Program-made: the position numbers and the translations under genes
In this document: positions 16,385 through 24,671 of the stretch, in pieces
Layout of the letters: the number at the start of each line of letters is the position of its first letter
How positions within the stretch are numbered: position 1 is the stretch's first letter
Notes under the pieces: model-generated
Told to the model about the DNA's origin: nothing
Database searches by the model: none
The model's input: only the letters and a program-made list of their open reading frames with translations
Source of the DNA: Gammaproteobacteria bacterium
Lineage (GTDB): Bacteria; Pseudomonadota; Gammaproteobacteria; Pseudomonadales; Azotimanducaceae
NCBI GenBank assembly: GCA_026709365.1
Contig: JAPOTD010000008.1
Location: 1-64,000 of the forward strand
DNA: 64,000 bases
Direction of reading: 5' to 3'

Positions 16385-17146
16385 CTACTTTGAGCCACCC
16401 TCAGCGCTAGCGTTGTCGTTTTCCACCTGCAGCGCGGCTGTGGCTTCTCGTGTATCGAGCTTTCCGGTGACTATATCGGAGATGAGGCGATCTCGGTACT
16501 CACCGAGCAGTCCGCTTCCGCCACCCACCGAGCTTTTCGTGGAGCCGAATAGCCTCTGCTTCGCGCGGATGTAGCGGTCGATGCGGCTGGTGGCGTGGTC
16601 GAGGAAACGGGCGATGCCGACCTGTTCCTTGAGAGAAGGTACGGCGACCTTCAAAGTGCCCAGACTGGACTCGGCGATGGCCGGATACGCCACTCCAACT
16701 GAGTTCGCGGTTACTTGGTCGGTTAAAGGCTGGCTCTGGCATGTGTAGCTCACAAACTTCGGCGATGTGCCGTAGCGTGGCGTGAGGACAGCAAACCCTG
16801 TTGAGGCAATAAGCCTAGGCGCGGCTCGTTCAGCATGCCAAACCGCCTTAAGATAGGTTCGCACCGTGGAAATGATGGTGTCCCCTGTGCGAACTACCCG
16901 CCTTGCTCTAGATGGTGCGTCACCAAATCGTATACGCTCCGGTGGCGTCACCAGCTTCCCTGTGCCGACCGATCCGACTTCCAGATACTCTAGGACGTGG
17001 TCGGGATCCGTGTCGTCGGGTAGAACTGACTGATTCACCACCAACCAGCGCTTGATCGGTCGCACTTCCCAATGTGCAAGCACATCCCCCAACCATTCCA
17101 CGCCGGAAGGCTTGTAGGCGGGATATGGACTCAGTCGCTCAACCAT
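16385..17146 (-). CDS. hsdS: Type I R-M specificity subunit, half-size
   Basis: DNA-recognition subunit. It begins with the classic YPAYKPSGVEWLG...HWEV opening and ends with the classic GEYRDRLISDIVTGKLD close of HsdS. It has 253 residues instead of about 400 and only one target-recognition domain (about 20-190) followed by one helical spacer (SLKEQVGIARFLDHATSRID). An internal deletion of a normal hsdS would give exactly this. It could still work as a pair of half-subunits reading a palindromic bipartite site. Upstream lies a tandem repeat of 10-base units. Confidence 0.9.
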   Translation of the reverse strand: MVERLSPYPAYKPSGVEWLGDVLAHWEVRPIKRWLVVNQSVLPDDTDPDHVLEYLEVGSVGTGKLVTPPERIRFGDAPSRARRVVRTGDTIISTVRTYLKAVWHAERAAPRLIASTGFAVLTPRYGTSPKFVSYTCQSQPLTDQVTANSVGVAYPAIAESSLGTLKVAVPSLKEQVGIARFLDHATSRIDRYIRAKQRLFGSTKSSVGGGSGLLGEYRDRLISDIVTGKLDTREATAALQVENDNASAEGGSK

Positions 17147-17200
17147 CGCTAGCGCCTATCCGCCGCCTGCACACATAACGAGTTGCCCGTTCGCCGGATG

Positions 17201-17240
17201 GAATAAGCCCGAATAAGCCCGAATAAGCCCGAATAAGCCA
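17201..17240. repeat. Tandem 10-bp repeat, four copies
   Basis: GAATAAGCCC is repeated four times head to tail (the last copy ends in A). It lies in the 104-base gap between the AlbA_2 gene and hsdS, so it is upstream of hsdS translation. The unit is not a multiple of three and is non-coding. Copy number could vary by slippage. Confidence 0.9.
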
Positions 17241-17250
17241 ACCCATTGAT

Positions 17251-18678
17251 CTACAAAGGTTTCCATCGCGCTCCACGGCCATGCCCGCTCGACTCCACGA
17301 CGCCCAGCCGCTTCAGTTCCGTAAGATCCCTGCGCAGGCGCCGCTCATCGGGTGGCGGATCCAGCCGTGCATGAATCTCCCGCAACGCCAAAGGCTCGCT
17401 GGACGCTTGAAGGAGGCCCAGAATCCTGCGCTGCCCTTCGTCCAGGCGCACGGCGGTATCGCGGATTCGTGCTGTGGAGGGCGGGACGGCCGTGGGTTCA
17501 CCGCCCATCCGGTTCGCACGGAAACGAACCGTGACGCAGCCGCCATCGTCGTCAATCTCCAAGGGCGGCAGTCCTGCCGCCGCCGCCTGCTCCGCCATCT
17601 TGAGCGTCCCGCGCCCCCACTCCTCTATGATGCCTCTCAGATAGAACACTCTTGCGATCAGTGGGTTCCACGGCTGGGACTCGTGGGGCCCAAATAGGTC
17701 CGTCGGCGTCAATCCGAAAGGGAGCTTGCCGAAAGAGGCAATCTCCAGACGGTCATCAAATACGGCGATCCCTATGGACCCCCCTCCGATGGCATAGTCG
17801 CGATGGCAGATGGCGTTCGCGATGGCTTCCCGCGTGGCCAGCGGCGGATAGAGTGGTTCGTCGATCCGCTCGGGGCGGTCCTTTTCGATGCGGCCGGCAA
17901 TGGGCAGGGTTTCCTGAAGAAAGCGCTGTGCCGCGTTGAAGAGGGTGAACGCATTGCCATGGAACTGCCGGTTGTCGAGGAACTCCGTCTTGTCGGTGCC
18001 GCGGAATCGAGCGACGCGGAGCAAGCACTGCGGCATCTCCCGCATGATGCGTTCCCCCTTGCCGAACAGCGCGACCGCCGCCCGGTGGAGAACCCCGTCC
18101 TTGATCAACCCCAGTCCGAGCAGGAGTTCCGGCGTTGCCCGCGTCCCTGGATCCGCAAGGCGTCCGCGTCGGATGGCCTCTTCCACTGTCAGGCGCACCT
18201 CCGATTGGTGCAGGTCTTTGATCGACCAGCCCGGCGCGGGTTGATTCTCCCAACGCTGCTCGCCATGGTGGCGTTCGAGAACCACGCGGTTGAACTCCTC
18301 CGCCTGCATGGCCGTCGTGGTGTTGCCGATACGGCGGTACGCCTTGCCCCGATACTGATAGAGTTTCGAGGGACCGGGCGATACGGTCACCACGATCACC
18401 GCACGGTCATCGGCGACGGGAACTCGTTCGACGCTCGGGAAGGCTGGCGGATCGATCTCCCGAATTTCAGCGCTGAGCTCCTCGAAGGCTCGATCAGCCG
18501 TTTGCTGGCCAGCAATTTTACCCTTGGGCGTAACGCCAAACAGGATTCGGCCGCCCCTTTGGTTGAGCATGGCGCAGATGGTCCGCGCCGCCTCGCGGCG
18601 CGTTTTGGTAGTCTGCTTGAACTCCAGCACTTCGGACTCGCCCTTCACCGCGAGCGCCGAAACCTCCTCGGGTGTCAT
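17251..18678 (-). CDS. AlbA_2 (Schlafen-like) DNA-binding/ATP-binding regulator
   Basis: 475-residue protein. The N-terminal AlbA_2 domain has GESEVLEFKQTT, ICAMLNQRGGRILFGV and KLYQYRGKAYRRIGNTT. The central part has ATREAIANAICHRDY and the GRGTLKM region found in RecG-like/COG2865 proteins. A C-terminal winged helix (REIHARLDPPPDERRLRRDL) follows. The ATG at 18678 overlaps the preceding stop. Proteins of this kind are common inside type I R-M operons and are presumed regulators. The role here is not proven. Confidence 0.85.
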   Translation of the reverse strand: MTPEEVSALAVKGESEVLEFKQTTKTRREAARTICAMLNQRGGRILFGVTPKGKIAGQQTADRAFEELSAEIREIDPPAFPSVERVPVADDRAVIVVTVSPGPSKLYQYRGKAYRRIGNTTTAMQAEEFNRVVLERHHGEQRWENQPAPGWSIKDLHQSEVRLTVEEAIRRGRLADPGTRATPELLLGLGLIKDGVLHRAAVALFGKGERIMREMPQCLLRVARFRGTDKTEFLDNRQFHGNAFTLFNAAQRFLQETLPIAGRIEKDRPERIDEPLYPPLATREAIANAICHRDYAIGGGSIGIAVFDDRLEIASFGKLPFGLTPTDLFGPHESQPWNPLIARVFYLRGIIEEWGRGTLKMAEQAAAAGLPPLEIDDDGGCVTVRFRANRMGGEPTAVPPSTARIRDTAVRLDEGQRRILGLLQASSEPLALREIHARLDPPPDERRLRRDLTELKRLGVVESSGHGRGARWKPL

Positions 18679-18908
18679 CGACTTGTCCCCACGATGCCAT
18701 CCTTGCCGTGGCCGAGCCCGCGCGCGCTGCGTGGAGGCTTGGCGTTGTCCCGCGTCCTTGCCAAAACCGGATCGGTAGGTCGCTGAGAGCGTTGCCAATC
18801 CAAGCGCTCCTCGAGCGACATGTGCTTCGTCTCCTCGTACATCTGGTCGCTGACATTCCGTGTCCATTGTACGCAGTCGAATGACTTTCGCCGACTGCTG
18901 TCAGCCAC
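18675..18908 (-). CDS. Small 77-aa protein between hsdM and AlbA_2 gene
   Basis: Reads from GTG 18908 to a TGA that overlaps the next gene's ATG. The core FDCVQWTRNVSDQMYEETKH followed by MSLEERLDWQR resembles small antitoxin-like or regulatory proteins that recur in toxin-antitoxin and R-M operons. No function is assigned. A 21-codon open stretch between the hsdM stop and this gene ends inside its GTG and looks like a scar. Confidence 0.6.
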   Translation of the reverse strand: MADSSRRKSFDCVQWTRNVSDQMYEETKHMSLEERLDWQRSQRPTDPVLARTRDNAKPPRSARGLGHGKDGIVGTSR

Positions 18909-18962
18909 GTTCTCGTGCCTCCCGGCTGCGGACTTCAATCTTGCCAACGTCCATCTCGCGAT

Positions 18963-20972
18963 TCACCTCGTTGAAGAGGGTGATTCAGCGGTCACTTTAC
19001 CCCGCATCAGCAGGCTGTCGAGCAGCCCTTCGGTCTCCTTTTCCAAGGTCAGAATCTCCGACGTGATCTCCTCCAGCGAGCGCATCGGCTCCGGCTTGTA
19101 GAAGTAGCGGTTGAAGCTGATCTCGTAGCCGATCTTCACTCGTTCCGGGCGATACCAAGCATCTGCGGCGTAGGGGAGCACTTCACGGCGCAGGAAGGCA
19201 TCAATGCCGCCCGCCTCCTTCAAGGGGATCTGTTCCGTATCTCGCAGGCCGGTGTCCGGCTCGTACTCGACCACAGTTGGGGCACCGCTGATCGTGGCTT
19301 CGAACAGTCCCCGCAGCGGGTCGGCATCGGTGCCCTGCTTGTGAATGCGCTTGATGACCGCTGGTGCGCTCTCGCTCCGTTTACCATGCTCGCGCAGTTC
19401 CTTGATCTCGGAAGCCTTGTAGGCGCGTTCGGGATCAATGCCCTCGATTCGCAGCGGCCGCTCGACGGTCACCTTCCAGTAGCCGAACGCTCCGTTGTCG
19501 AAGATGCGACTGTACTCGTTCTCCTCGAAAGTGAGGAAGGTGTCGCAGATGCGGTCGATGTCGTCTTCTCCGAGTTCGCAGTTCTTCTTGCCGAGGTTCT
19601 TCCGCAGGGGCTTGAACCACCCGGTTGCGTCGATCAACTGCACCTCGCCCCGCCGGTGTTCCGGTTTGCGGTTGGTCAGCACCCATACGTAGGTGGCGAT
19701 GCCGGTGTTGTAGAACAGGTTGAGCGGCAACGCGACAATGGCCTCCAGCCAGTCGTTCTCAATGATCCAGCGACGGATGTTGCTCTCGCCTTGGCCCGCG
19801 TCGCCCGTGAATAGGGAACTGCCGTTGTGGACCTCCGCGATGCGGCTGCCTCGGGGTGTCCCATGCTTCATCTTCGAGAGCTTGCTGGCGAGGAAGAGCA
19901 TTTGCCCGTCGCTGGACCGCGTGACGAGCGAGTACTCGGGATCCCCTTCGTGCTCGATCAGAAAGCGGGGGTCGCGCAGGTCTTTCTTGCCACCCATGCT
20001 CTCCAAGTCCGTCTTCCAACTCTTTCCATAGGGCGGATTGGAGAGCATGAAGTCGAACTCGTGGGACGGGAAGGCGTCGTTTGACAGCGTGGAGTGCTCC
20101 GGGCCGCCGACGATGTTGTCCGCCGCCGCCCCTTCGCCCTTCAGCAGCAGGTCGGCCTTGCAGATGGCGTAGGTCTCGGCGTTGATCTCCTGGCCGTACA
20201 GGTGCGTGGACACCGCTTTGCTGTGCTCCGCCGCCAACTCTTGCAGCGTGTCTTCGGCCACCGTGAGCATTCCCCCGGTTCCGCAGGCACCGTCGTAGAG
20301 CAGGTAAGTGCCCGACTCAATCTGGTCGGCGACGGGCAGGAAAACGAGCTTTGCCATCAGCTTCACGGCATCCCGCGGTGTCCAGTGCTCGCCGGCCTCC
20401 TCGTTGTTTTCTTCGTTGAAGCGGCGCACCAGCTCCTCGAAGATCGAGCCCATGCCGTGGTTGTCGAGGCCCGGAACGCGAACCGAGCCATCCTCGTTGC
20501 GGATGGGTTTGGGGCTCAGGTTGACCTCCGCCGAAGTGAGCTTCTCGATCAGCGTGCCCAGCGCGTCGGCCTTGCTCAGACGGGGAATCTGGTTACGGAA
20601 CTCGAAGCACTCCAAGATGTCCTGCACGTTCGGCGAATAGCCATCGAGATAGTCGCGGAAGTCGGCTTCCAGCCGCTCCCGGCTGGCGCGGGAGCGCAGA
20701 TCGCGCAGTGTGAACTTGGAGGTGTTGTAGAAAGCTTGGCCCGCCGCATCCCGAAGCGCAGCGTCCTGCTCGACGATGCCCGCGGCGTCCAGCGTCTCCT
20801 TCATGTCCAGCACGGCCTGCTTGCCGCCCTCCAGCACCGCGTCGAGCCGCCGCAACACGGTCATGGGCAGGATTACGTCGCGGTACTTGCCGCGCACGTA
20901 GAGGTCGCGCAGCACGTCGTCGGCGATGCCCCAGATATAGTTGGCGATCCAGTTTAGGTCGTTGTTGGTCAT
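18963..20972 (-). CDS. hsdM: Type I R-M N6-adenine methyltransferase
   Basis: Modification subunit of 669 residues. It has an N-terminal helical HsdM_N domain (residues 5-150), HWTPRDAVKLM (196-206), motif I DGACGTGGML (227-236) and motif IV SNPPYGKSW (311-319), and a C-terminal helical region. Its own C-terminal coiled tail (EEITSEILTLEKETEGLLDS) would contact HsdS. First gene of the operon that continues through hsdS and hsdR. A strong 9-bp inverted repeat lies 68 bases upstream. Confidence 0.96.
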   Translation of the reverse strand: MTNNDLNWIANYIWGIADDVLRDLYVRGKYRDVILPMTVLRRLDAVLEGGKQAVLDMKETLDAAGIVEQDAALRDAAGQAFYNTSKFTLRDLRSRASRERLEADFRDYLDGYSPNVQDILECFEFRNQIPRLSKADALGTLIEKLTSAEVNLSPKPIRNEDGSVRVPGLDNHGMGSIFEELVRRFNEENNEEAGEHWTPRDAVKLMAKLVFLPVADQIESGTYLLYDGACGTGGMLTVAEDTLQELAAEHSKAVSTHLYGQEINAETYAICKADLLLKGEGAAADNIVGGPEHSTLSNDAFPSHEFDFMLSNPPYGKSWKTDLESMGGKKDLRDPRFLIEHEGDPEYSLVTRSSDGQMLFLASKLSKMKHGTPRGSRIAEVHNGSSLFTGDAGQGESNIRRWIIENDWLEAIVALPLNLFYNTGIATYVWVLTNRKPEHRRGEVQLIDATGWFKPLRKNLGKKNCELGEDDIDRICDTFLTFEENEYSRIFDNGAFGYWKVTVERPLRIEGIDPERAYKASEIKELREHGKRSESAPAVIKRIHKQGTDADPLRGLFEATISGAPTVVEYEPDTGLRDTEQIPLKEAGGIDAFLRREVLPYAADAWYRPERVKIGYEISFNRYFYKPEPMRSLEEITSEILTLEKETEGLLDSLLMRGKVTAESPSSTR

Positions 20973-21039
20973 GGTGGTTTCAATCCTAGCGTCGCTAGAG
21001 TCAGCGTACGGAAGATCTGAATCCGCGTCGGCTTAGCCC

Positions 21040-21064
21040 GATTCTATCCCGACTTGATAGAATC
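21040..21064. promoter_or_regulatory. 9-bp inverted repeat upstream of hsdM (operator candidate)
   Basis: GATTCTATC (21040-21048) and GATAGAATC (21056-21064) are perfect reverse complements with seven bases between. The site lies between the hsdM start and the divergent start of a cytosine-methylase fossil. It was probably the shared control site of the two transcription units. Confidence 0.55.
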
Positions 21065-21069
21065 CGGTG

Positions 21070-21120
21070 ATGCCGGAGACAAAGATAGTAGATCTGTTCT
21101 GCGGGGCTTCTGGCGTCTAG
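21070..21120 (+). pseudogene. 5' remnant of C5-cytosine DNA methyltransferase
   Basis: Sixteen codons read MPETKIVDLFCGASGV and then stop. IVDLFCGA-G is motif I (SAM binding) of C5-cytosine methylases, which always lies at the very N-terminus. Nothing downstream continues the family, so only the tip survives. It is divergent from hsdM across the 9-bp inverted repeat. Confidence 0.55.
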
Positions 21121-21184
21121 GTTAGGACAGATGGAAATGCTTCCAGCGACCCATCCCAATGCCTCGTTATGGACAGATGTTGCA

Positions 21185-21640
21185 TCAACAATCGGACATT
21201 TGCCAGCGGTCGAGGCGGGACAGACTGCCCCGGATGATCCACTGCATCGCGCCTGTCGATTGTCCGAACTTTAAGCCGCCTTGCACTGAGCGGGCCACGG
21301 TTTCCGGCACCTCGACGCCACGAAGCAGCTCCGCGTTGAGCGTCTCAGTGTTTGGGCACATGCTGGGCGTAAAGCTCACCACGTTAATGTCGTGCTCGGA
21401 CTGGGCCTCGGATGTGACGTCCTTCAGTAGCACCGTTTGCCGTTGCCACGAGGTCCGAACAGCACCGCACCTAGGTCACCAGGCCTGCCATCGGCCAGAT
21501 CGGCGATGAGTTCGTGGAGAATCGCTTGCTCATGTGCCCGGCCAGCGATCAGGGGTGGAGGATCACCAGGTCTGGTTGAAAACAGGTGCCTTAGCTAGCC
21601 GTTCTCGAGCAGCGCCTTGGCGTTCGTGCCATCAACCTTT
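21185..21640 (-). pseudogene. Decayed AAA-ATPase gene, copy 2
   Basis: Minus-strand pieces read NAKALLENG, stop, LRHLFSTRPGDPPPLIAGR, HEQAILHELIADLADG and GAVLFGPRGNGK. They then continue in another frame as VLLKDVTSEAQSEHDINVVS and ETLNAELLRGVEVP. The P-loop GPRGNGKT is broken by a missing base after GGCAAA, and an in-frame TAG interrupts the N-terminus. This was an ATP-binding protein of the AAA class and is dead by at least two lesions. The N-terminal part is shared with the fossil at 11521-11915. Confidence 0.6.
21526..21622. repeat. Right copy of 97-bp diverged direct repeat flanking type I island
   Basis: Ungapped match in the same orientation to 11814-11910. See that entry for the comparison. 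Confidence 0.65.
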
Positions 21641-21897
21641 GATGAGGGGGCCAATGTTCTTGGGCCGTGGCTGAGCAGGCTTTGGGATATTCCGCATCAT
21701 ACTAAAGCGGTTCCCGACGAGATCATCGCAGAATATTTTGTTTGATCGCAAGATATGCTTCGATCTCTCAGATGAATTCTCTGCAACACAATTGTGGAGG
21801 GCTGGACCGACGATACATGAGCGTCCGTCACCTGACTGTCTGCTCCGTATGATATACCTCACGAAAACGCTCCAGAGACCACAGGCGTCCGGTGGCT
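21641..21897. other. A+T-rich gap with no recognisable gene
   Basis: Lower GC than its surroundings. A short minus-strand open frame crosses it, but its sequence has no family resemblance, no ribosome site and unusual composition. I see nothing I can support here. Confidence 0.4.
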
Positions 21898-22635
21898 TCA
21901 CGGAAAAAGCTCCGACTCGACTCCTTTTATCTTCATGTACTTGTTTGTCCAGTCAATATCCGGCTCTTGCTTTCTCGGGCGCACTCTGATCTCGAACCGA
22001 GAGTCGTCTTGACTCTTTGAATCGAACAGAACAAGTCCGATCCCGAACACTTGGCAGAGGGAGTCGAGCCGGGAGAGATCAACTTTCTCCGACTGAGAGG
22101 GAACCACCAGATAACACTTATGGTTGAACAGGCAATAGGCGCAAGTTTGTCCGAAGGCCGTGATGAGTTCGCGCGTGTTCGTCTTGATCTCCGCTGACAC
22201 GATCTCAACTGGAATCTTCATAATATCACTCCGCCCTGATTCCTGTATCCCGATCACGTCCGGCGTCCCCCACTTGTCCTTGAACCGAGCTCCGCCAAGG
22301 GGGATCGCCTTAGTCACATCTTCAATATCGTTCTTTAGCCACTCCGCAAACGGCTGGCAGAACGACTTCTCATTGATCGTCTCGATTAGCTATTCAGCGC
22401 CCGAACTCCCATCCGTGTCGACGCCCTTGATCTGGAATACGCCGCGAGCAGGTTTTTCGACTTCCGAGATAAGATCGTGGAGGTTGTAAATGGAGTCGGC
22501 GATTGTGTTCATTTTGAACGAGTTTCTAGCCTCATGAATCTGGCGCTGCAGGTCGGGAAACCGAATTCCATTCAGATGATCCGCGATGATGCGAATTGCC
22601 TCTTTACGGATTTGGTCTCGAATCGACTTTGGCAT
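21898..22635 (-). pseudogene. PD-(D/E)XK nuclease-like gene interrupted by an amber codon
   Basis: A single frame of 246 codons runs from ATG 22635 to 21898 with one TAG at 22390-22392 (codon 82). Codons 1-81 encode an N-terminal helical/winged-helix-like domain (IADHLNGIRFPDLQRQI). After the stop the same frame continues as FCQPFAEWLKNDI, then GTPDVIGI and EIVSAEIKTN, a PD-(D/E)XK signature. The sequence on both sides stays natural, so the stop is recent or an error. Lower GC than neighbouring genes suggests transfer. Function would be DNA cleavage, type unknown. Confidence 0.6.
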
Positions 22636-22700
22636 AGCAGGCTCCGTTCATGTTCAGTCTCGCATAGTATCTGGGCGGGAAGACGATGTCAGACTCGGAC

Positions 22701-22728
22701 TTGACCATTGAAAATCAAGCGCTATACT
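22701..22728 (+). promoter_or_regulatory. Sigma-70 type promoter of DUF4143 ATPase gene
   Basis: TTGACC (22701-22706) and TATACT (22723-22728) with 16 bases between, ending 12 bases before the ATG, so the leader would be very short or absent. CTTGA...TCAAG (22700-22704 and 22715-22719) forms an inverted repeat around the -35 box. Confidence 0.6.
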
Positions 22729-22740
22729 GCCTGATTAACA

Positions 22741-23919
22741 ATGAAATACGTTCATCGCAGACTACAGGCAGATATCGAGTCCGCTTTGGCGGAACAGTCG
22801 GCAGTGGGACTCCTCGGTCCCCGCCAAGTGGGGAAAACCACCTTGGCCCATCGCATCGCCACCAGTCTCGAGGCGGCTTACCTCGACCTTGAGAATCCGG
22901 AAGACTTGGCGCTTCTGGGCGAGCCTCGGGCCTTGCTGGCCACCTACGCCGACAGGCTCGTCATTCTTGACGAAGTGCAGCGCCTGCCGGGTCTCTTCCA
23001 AGTCTTGCGCGGGCTGATCGATCAATATCGGCGGGCGGGTCGGGGCGTTGGCCGCTTCCTTCTGCTGGGTTCCTCATCACCGGACTTGCTGCGCCAGACG
23101 GCGGAGTCCTTGGCTGGCCGAATCGCCTACCGGGAGCTCGGGCCGCTGGATGTCAGCGAGCTTGGGCGGGACGCCGTGGACGGGCTCTGGCTGCGTGGCG
23201 GGTTTCCGAGCGCTTGGCTCGCGGGCAGCGATGCGGCCAGCTTCGTTTGGCGGCGGGATCTCATTCGCACCTATCTGGAGCGGGAAGTTCCGGCGTTCGA
23301 CTCTCGCCTGCCCGCCGAAACGCTGCGGCGCCTATGGACCATGCTGGCGCACAACCAAGGCACGCCGCTGAACGCCGCGCAACTGGCCGCGTCGCTCGCC
23401 GTCCATGTGCGCACCCTGAACCGCTACATCGATCTGCTGACGGACCTCCTGTTGGTGCGCCGGCTGCCGCCTTGGTCCGGGAACGTTGGCAAGCGCTTGG
23501 TCCGCTCGCCGCGCCTCTACGTTCGGGACAGCGGCATCGTCCATGCCCTGCTTGGCTTGCGGGGTCTGGAGGATGTTCTGTCCCACCCGGTGGCGGGCGG
23601 CAGTTGGGAGGGTTTCGTTATTGAAAACCTGCTGGCGGTCGTCCCGGCGTGGGTGCAGCCATTCTTCTACCGCACCCAAGCGGGCGCTGAGATTGACCTT
23701 GTGCTGGAATTCGATCCCGGCAGCCGTTGGGCCGTTGAAATCAAGCGCTCCGCGTCCCGTCCCGCGCCGTCCAAGGGCTTTCACGCGGCCTGTGCCGATC
23801 TTGACGCCGAACGTCGGATTGTCGTTTACGGCGGCAGGCAAGCGTTTCCCCAATCCAACGGCGTTGAAACGCTGCCGCTGGAAGAGCTCATGGCACAGTT
23901 GAAAGCGAAGGGACGTTAG
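22741..23919 (+). CDS. DUF4143 AAA+ ATPase (first of three)
   Basis: 392-residue protein of the AAA_14/DUF4143 group. It has Walker A GPRQVGKTT (26-34), Walker B RLVILDEVQRLP, the sensor LLGSSSPDLL, a winged-helix region (NAAQLAASLAVHVRTLNRYI), and a C-terminal nuclease-like end with AGAEIDLVLEF then WAVEIKRS, which fits a PD-(D/E)XK remnant. Such proteins are frequent in accessory and toxin-antitoxin regions and their role is poorly known. The ATG follows a good promoter by 12 bases. Confidence 0.85.
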   Translation: MKYVHRRLQADIESALAEQSAVGLLGPRQVGKTTLAHRIATSLEAAYLDLENPEDLALLGEPRALLATYADRLVILDEVQRLPGLFQVLRGLIDQYRRAGRGVGRFLLLGSSSPDLLRQTAESLAGRIAYRELGPLDVSELGRDAVDGLWLRGGFPSAWLAGSDAASFVWRRDLIRTYLEREVPAFDSRLPAETLRRLWTMLAHNQGTPLNAAQLAASLAVHVRTLNRYIDLLTDLLLVRRLPPWSGNVGKRLVRSPRLYVRDSGIVHALLGLRGLEDVLSHPVAGGSWEGFVIENLLAVVPAWVQPFFYRTQAGAEIDLVLEFDPGSRWAVEIKRSASRPAPSKGFHAACADLDAERRIVVYGGRQAFPQSNGVETLPLEELMAQLKAKGR

Positions 23920-23992
23920 CCCAGTTAAAGGTTTTAAGGCGACAGCGGAGCCGATCGCTTAGATCCCGCCATGAACATGTTTTTGTCGATCA

Positions 23993-24394
23993 TCATGTGG
24001 CCTCAATCTCGTGCCGGGCGGCGGTGGCCAAGAACGCCGAACGAGTCATTCGGCGCTGTCGGGCCTCGTGATCAATGGCTTCCAGCAACCCGCGATCAAG
24101 GGAGATGTTCACTCGGCGAGAAGAACCCCGGTCGAGCAGCAGTGGGAGCAGCATGATGTCGGCGCCGCGTCGCCAATCGGAAAGTTCCGGGTCAGCCTTG
24201 ATGGCGTCTATCGAGCGTGGCTGCGGAATTGGCTGGCCGTCGTCGCAAAGCCCGTCAACGTGGAAGGCTAGGACTTCGCACGCTTGGCGGACAGCGTCAT
24301 CGACGGTATCGCCGACCGACACGCAGCCAGGGAAGTCGGGGAAGCTGACGCCGTAGCCCGCATCGTCCCGGTGAATAAAGGAAACGTAGCGCAT
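23993..24394 (-). CDS. hicB: HicB-family antitoxin
   Basis: 133-residue HicB. The partial RNase-H-like N-terminus (YGVSFPDFPGCVSVGDTVDD) is followed by a ribbon-helix-helix DNA-binding end (RRVNISLDRGLLEAIDHEAR). It normally neutralises the HicA mRNA interferase encoded just before it. Here hicA is broken, so this antitoxin is an orphan that may persist as a regulator. The ATG is preceded by GAGAAGGG. Confidence 0.88.
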   Translation of the reverse strand: MRYVSFIHRDDAGYGVSFPDFPGCVSVGDTVDDAVRQACEVLAFHVDGLCDDGQPIPQPRSIDAIKADPELSDWRRGADIMLLPLLLDRGSSRRVNISLDRGLLEAIDHEARQRRMTRSAFLATAARHEIEAT

Positions 24395-24408
24395 TCAGTT
24401 TGCCCTTC

Positions 24409-24601
24409 TCATGGGTTCCAGCCCGCTTGCCGGTATATCGAAGCCACCGTGCCGTGCGGGATGTCCTTGTTCGGATGCGGCACAGTGACTCGCCCCTTTT
24501 TTGGTGGGATGCGTGAACTGTCTGTGACTGCCTTTGGTGGCGACATGGGTTCAGCCGTCATTTTGGAGCATACGGATCAGCCTGCCGCTGTTGCATCCCA
24601 C
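24409..24601 (-). pseudogene. hicA: hicA toxin pseudogene
   Basis: From GTG 24601 (AAGGA upstream) the frame encodes NSGRLIRMLQNDG, then TGA where HicA proteins have Trp, then THVATKGSHRQFTHPTKK. This includes the catalytic-His region GSHRQF. After the AAAAAAGGGG run the frame shifts, and the adjacent frame gives RVTVPHPNKDIPHGTVASIY and a normal end. Total length is 193 bases, one over a multiple of three, consistent with a one-base gain. The toxin carries two independent lesions. Confidence 0.75.
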
Positions 24602-24671
24602 GGTCTATTCCTTGGTTGTGTATCAATATACACAGTGCCTTGGGCCCATCAATGGGCTAGGCAGAACCGGA

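Noticed and set aside
17201..17240. CRISPR array
   Set aside because: The units are 10 bases and directly adjacent with no spacers, so it is a simple tandem repeat. No other regularly spaced repeats were seen in the window.
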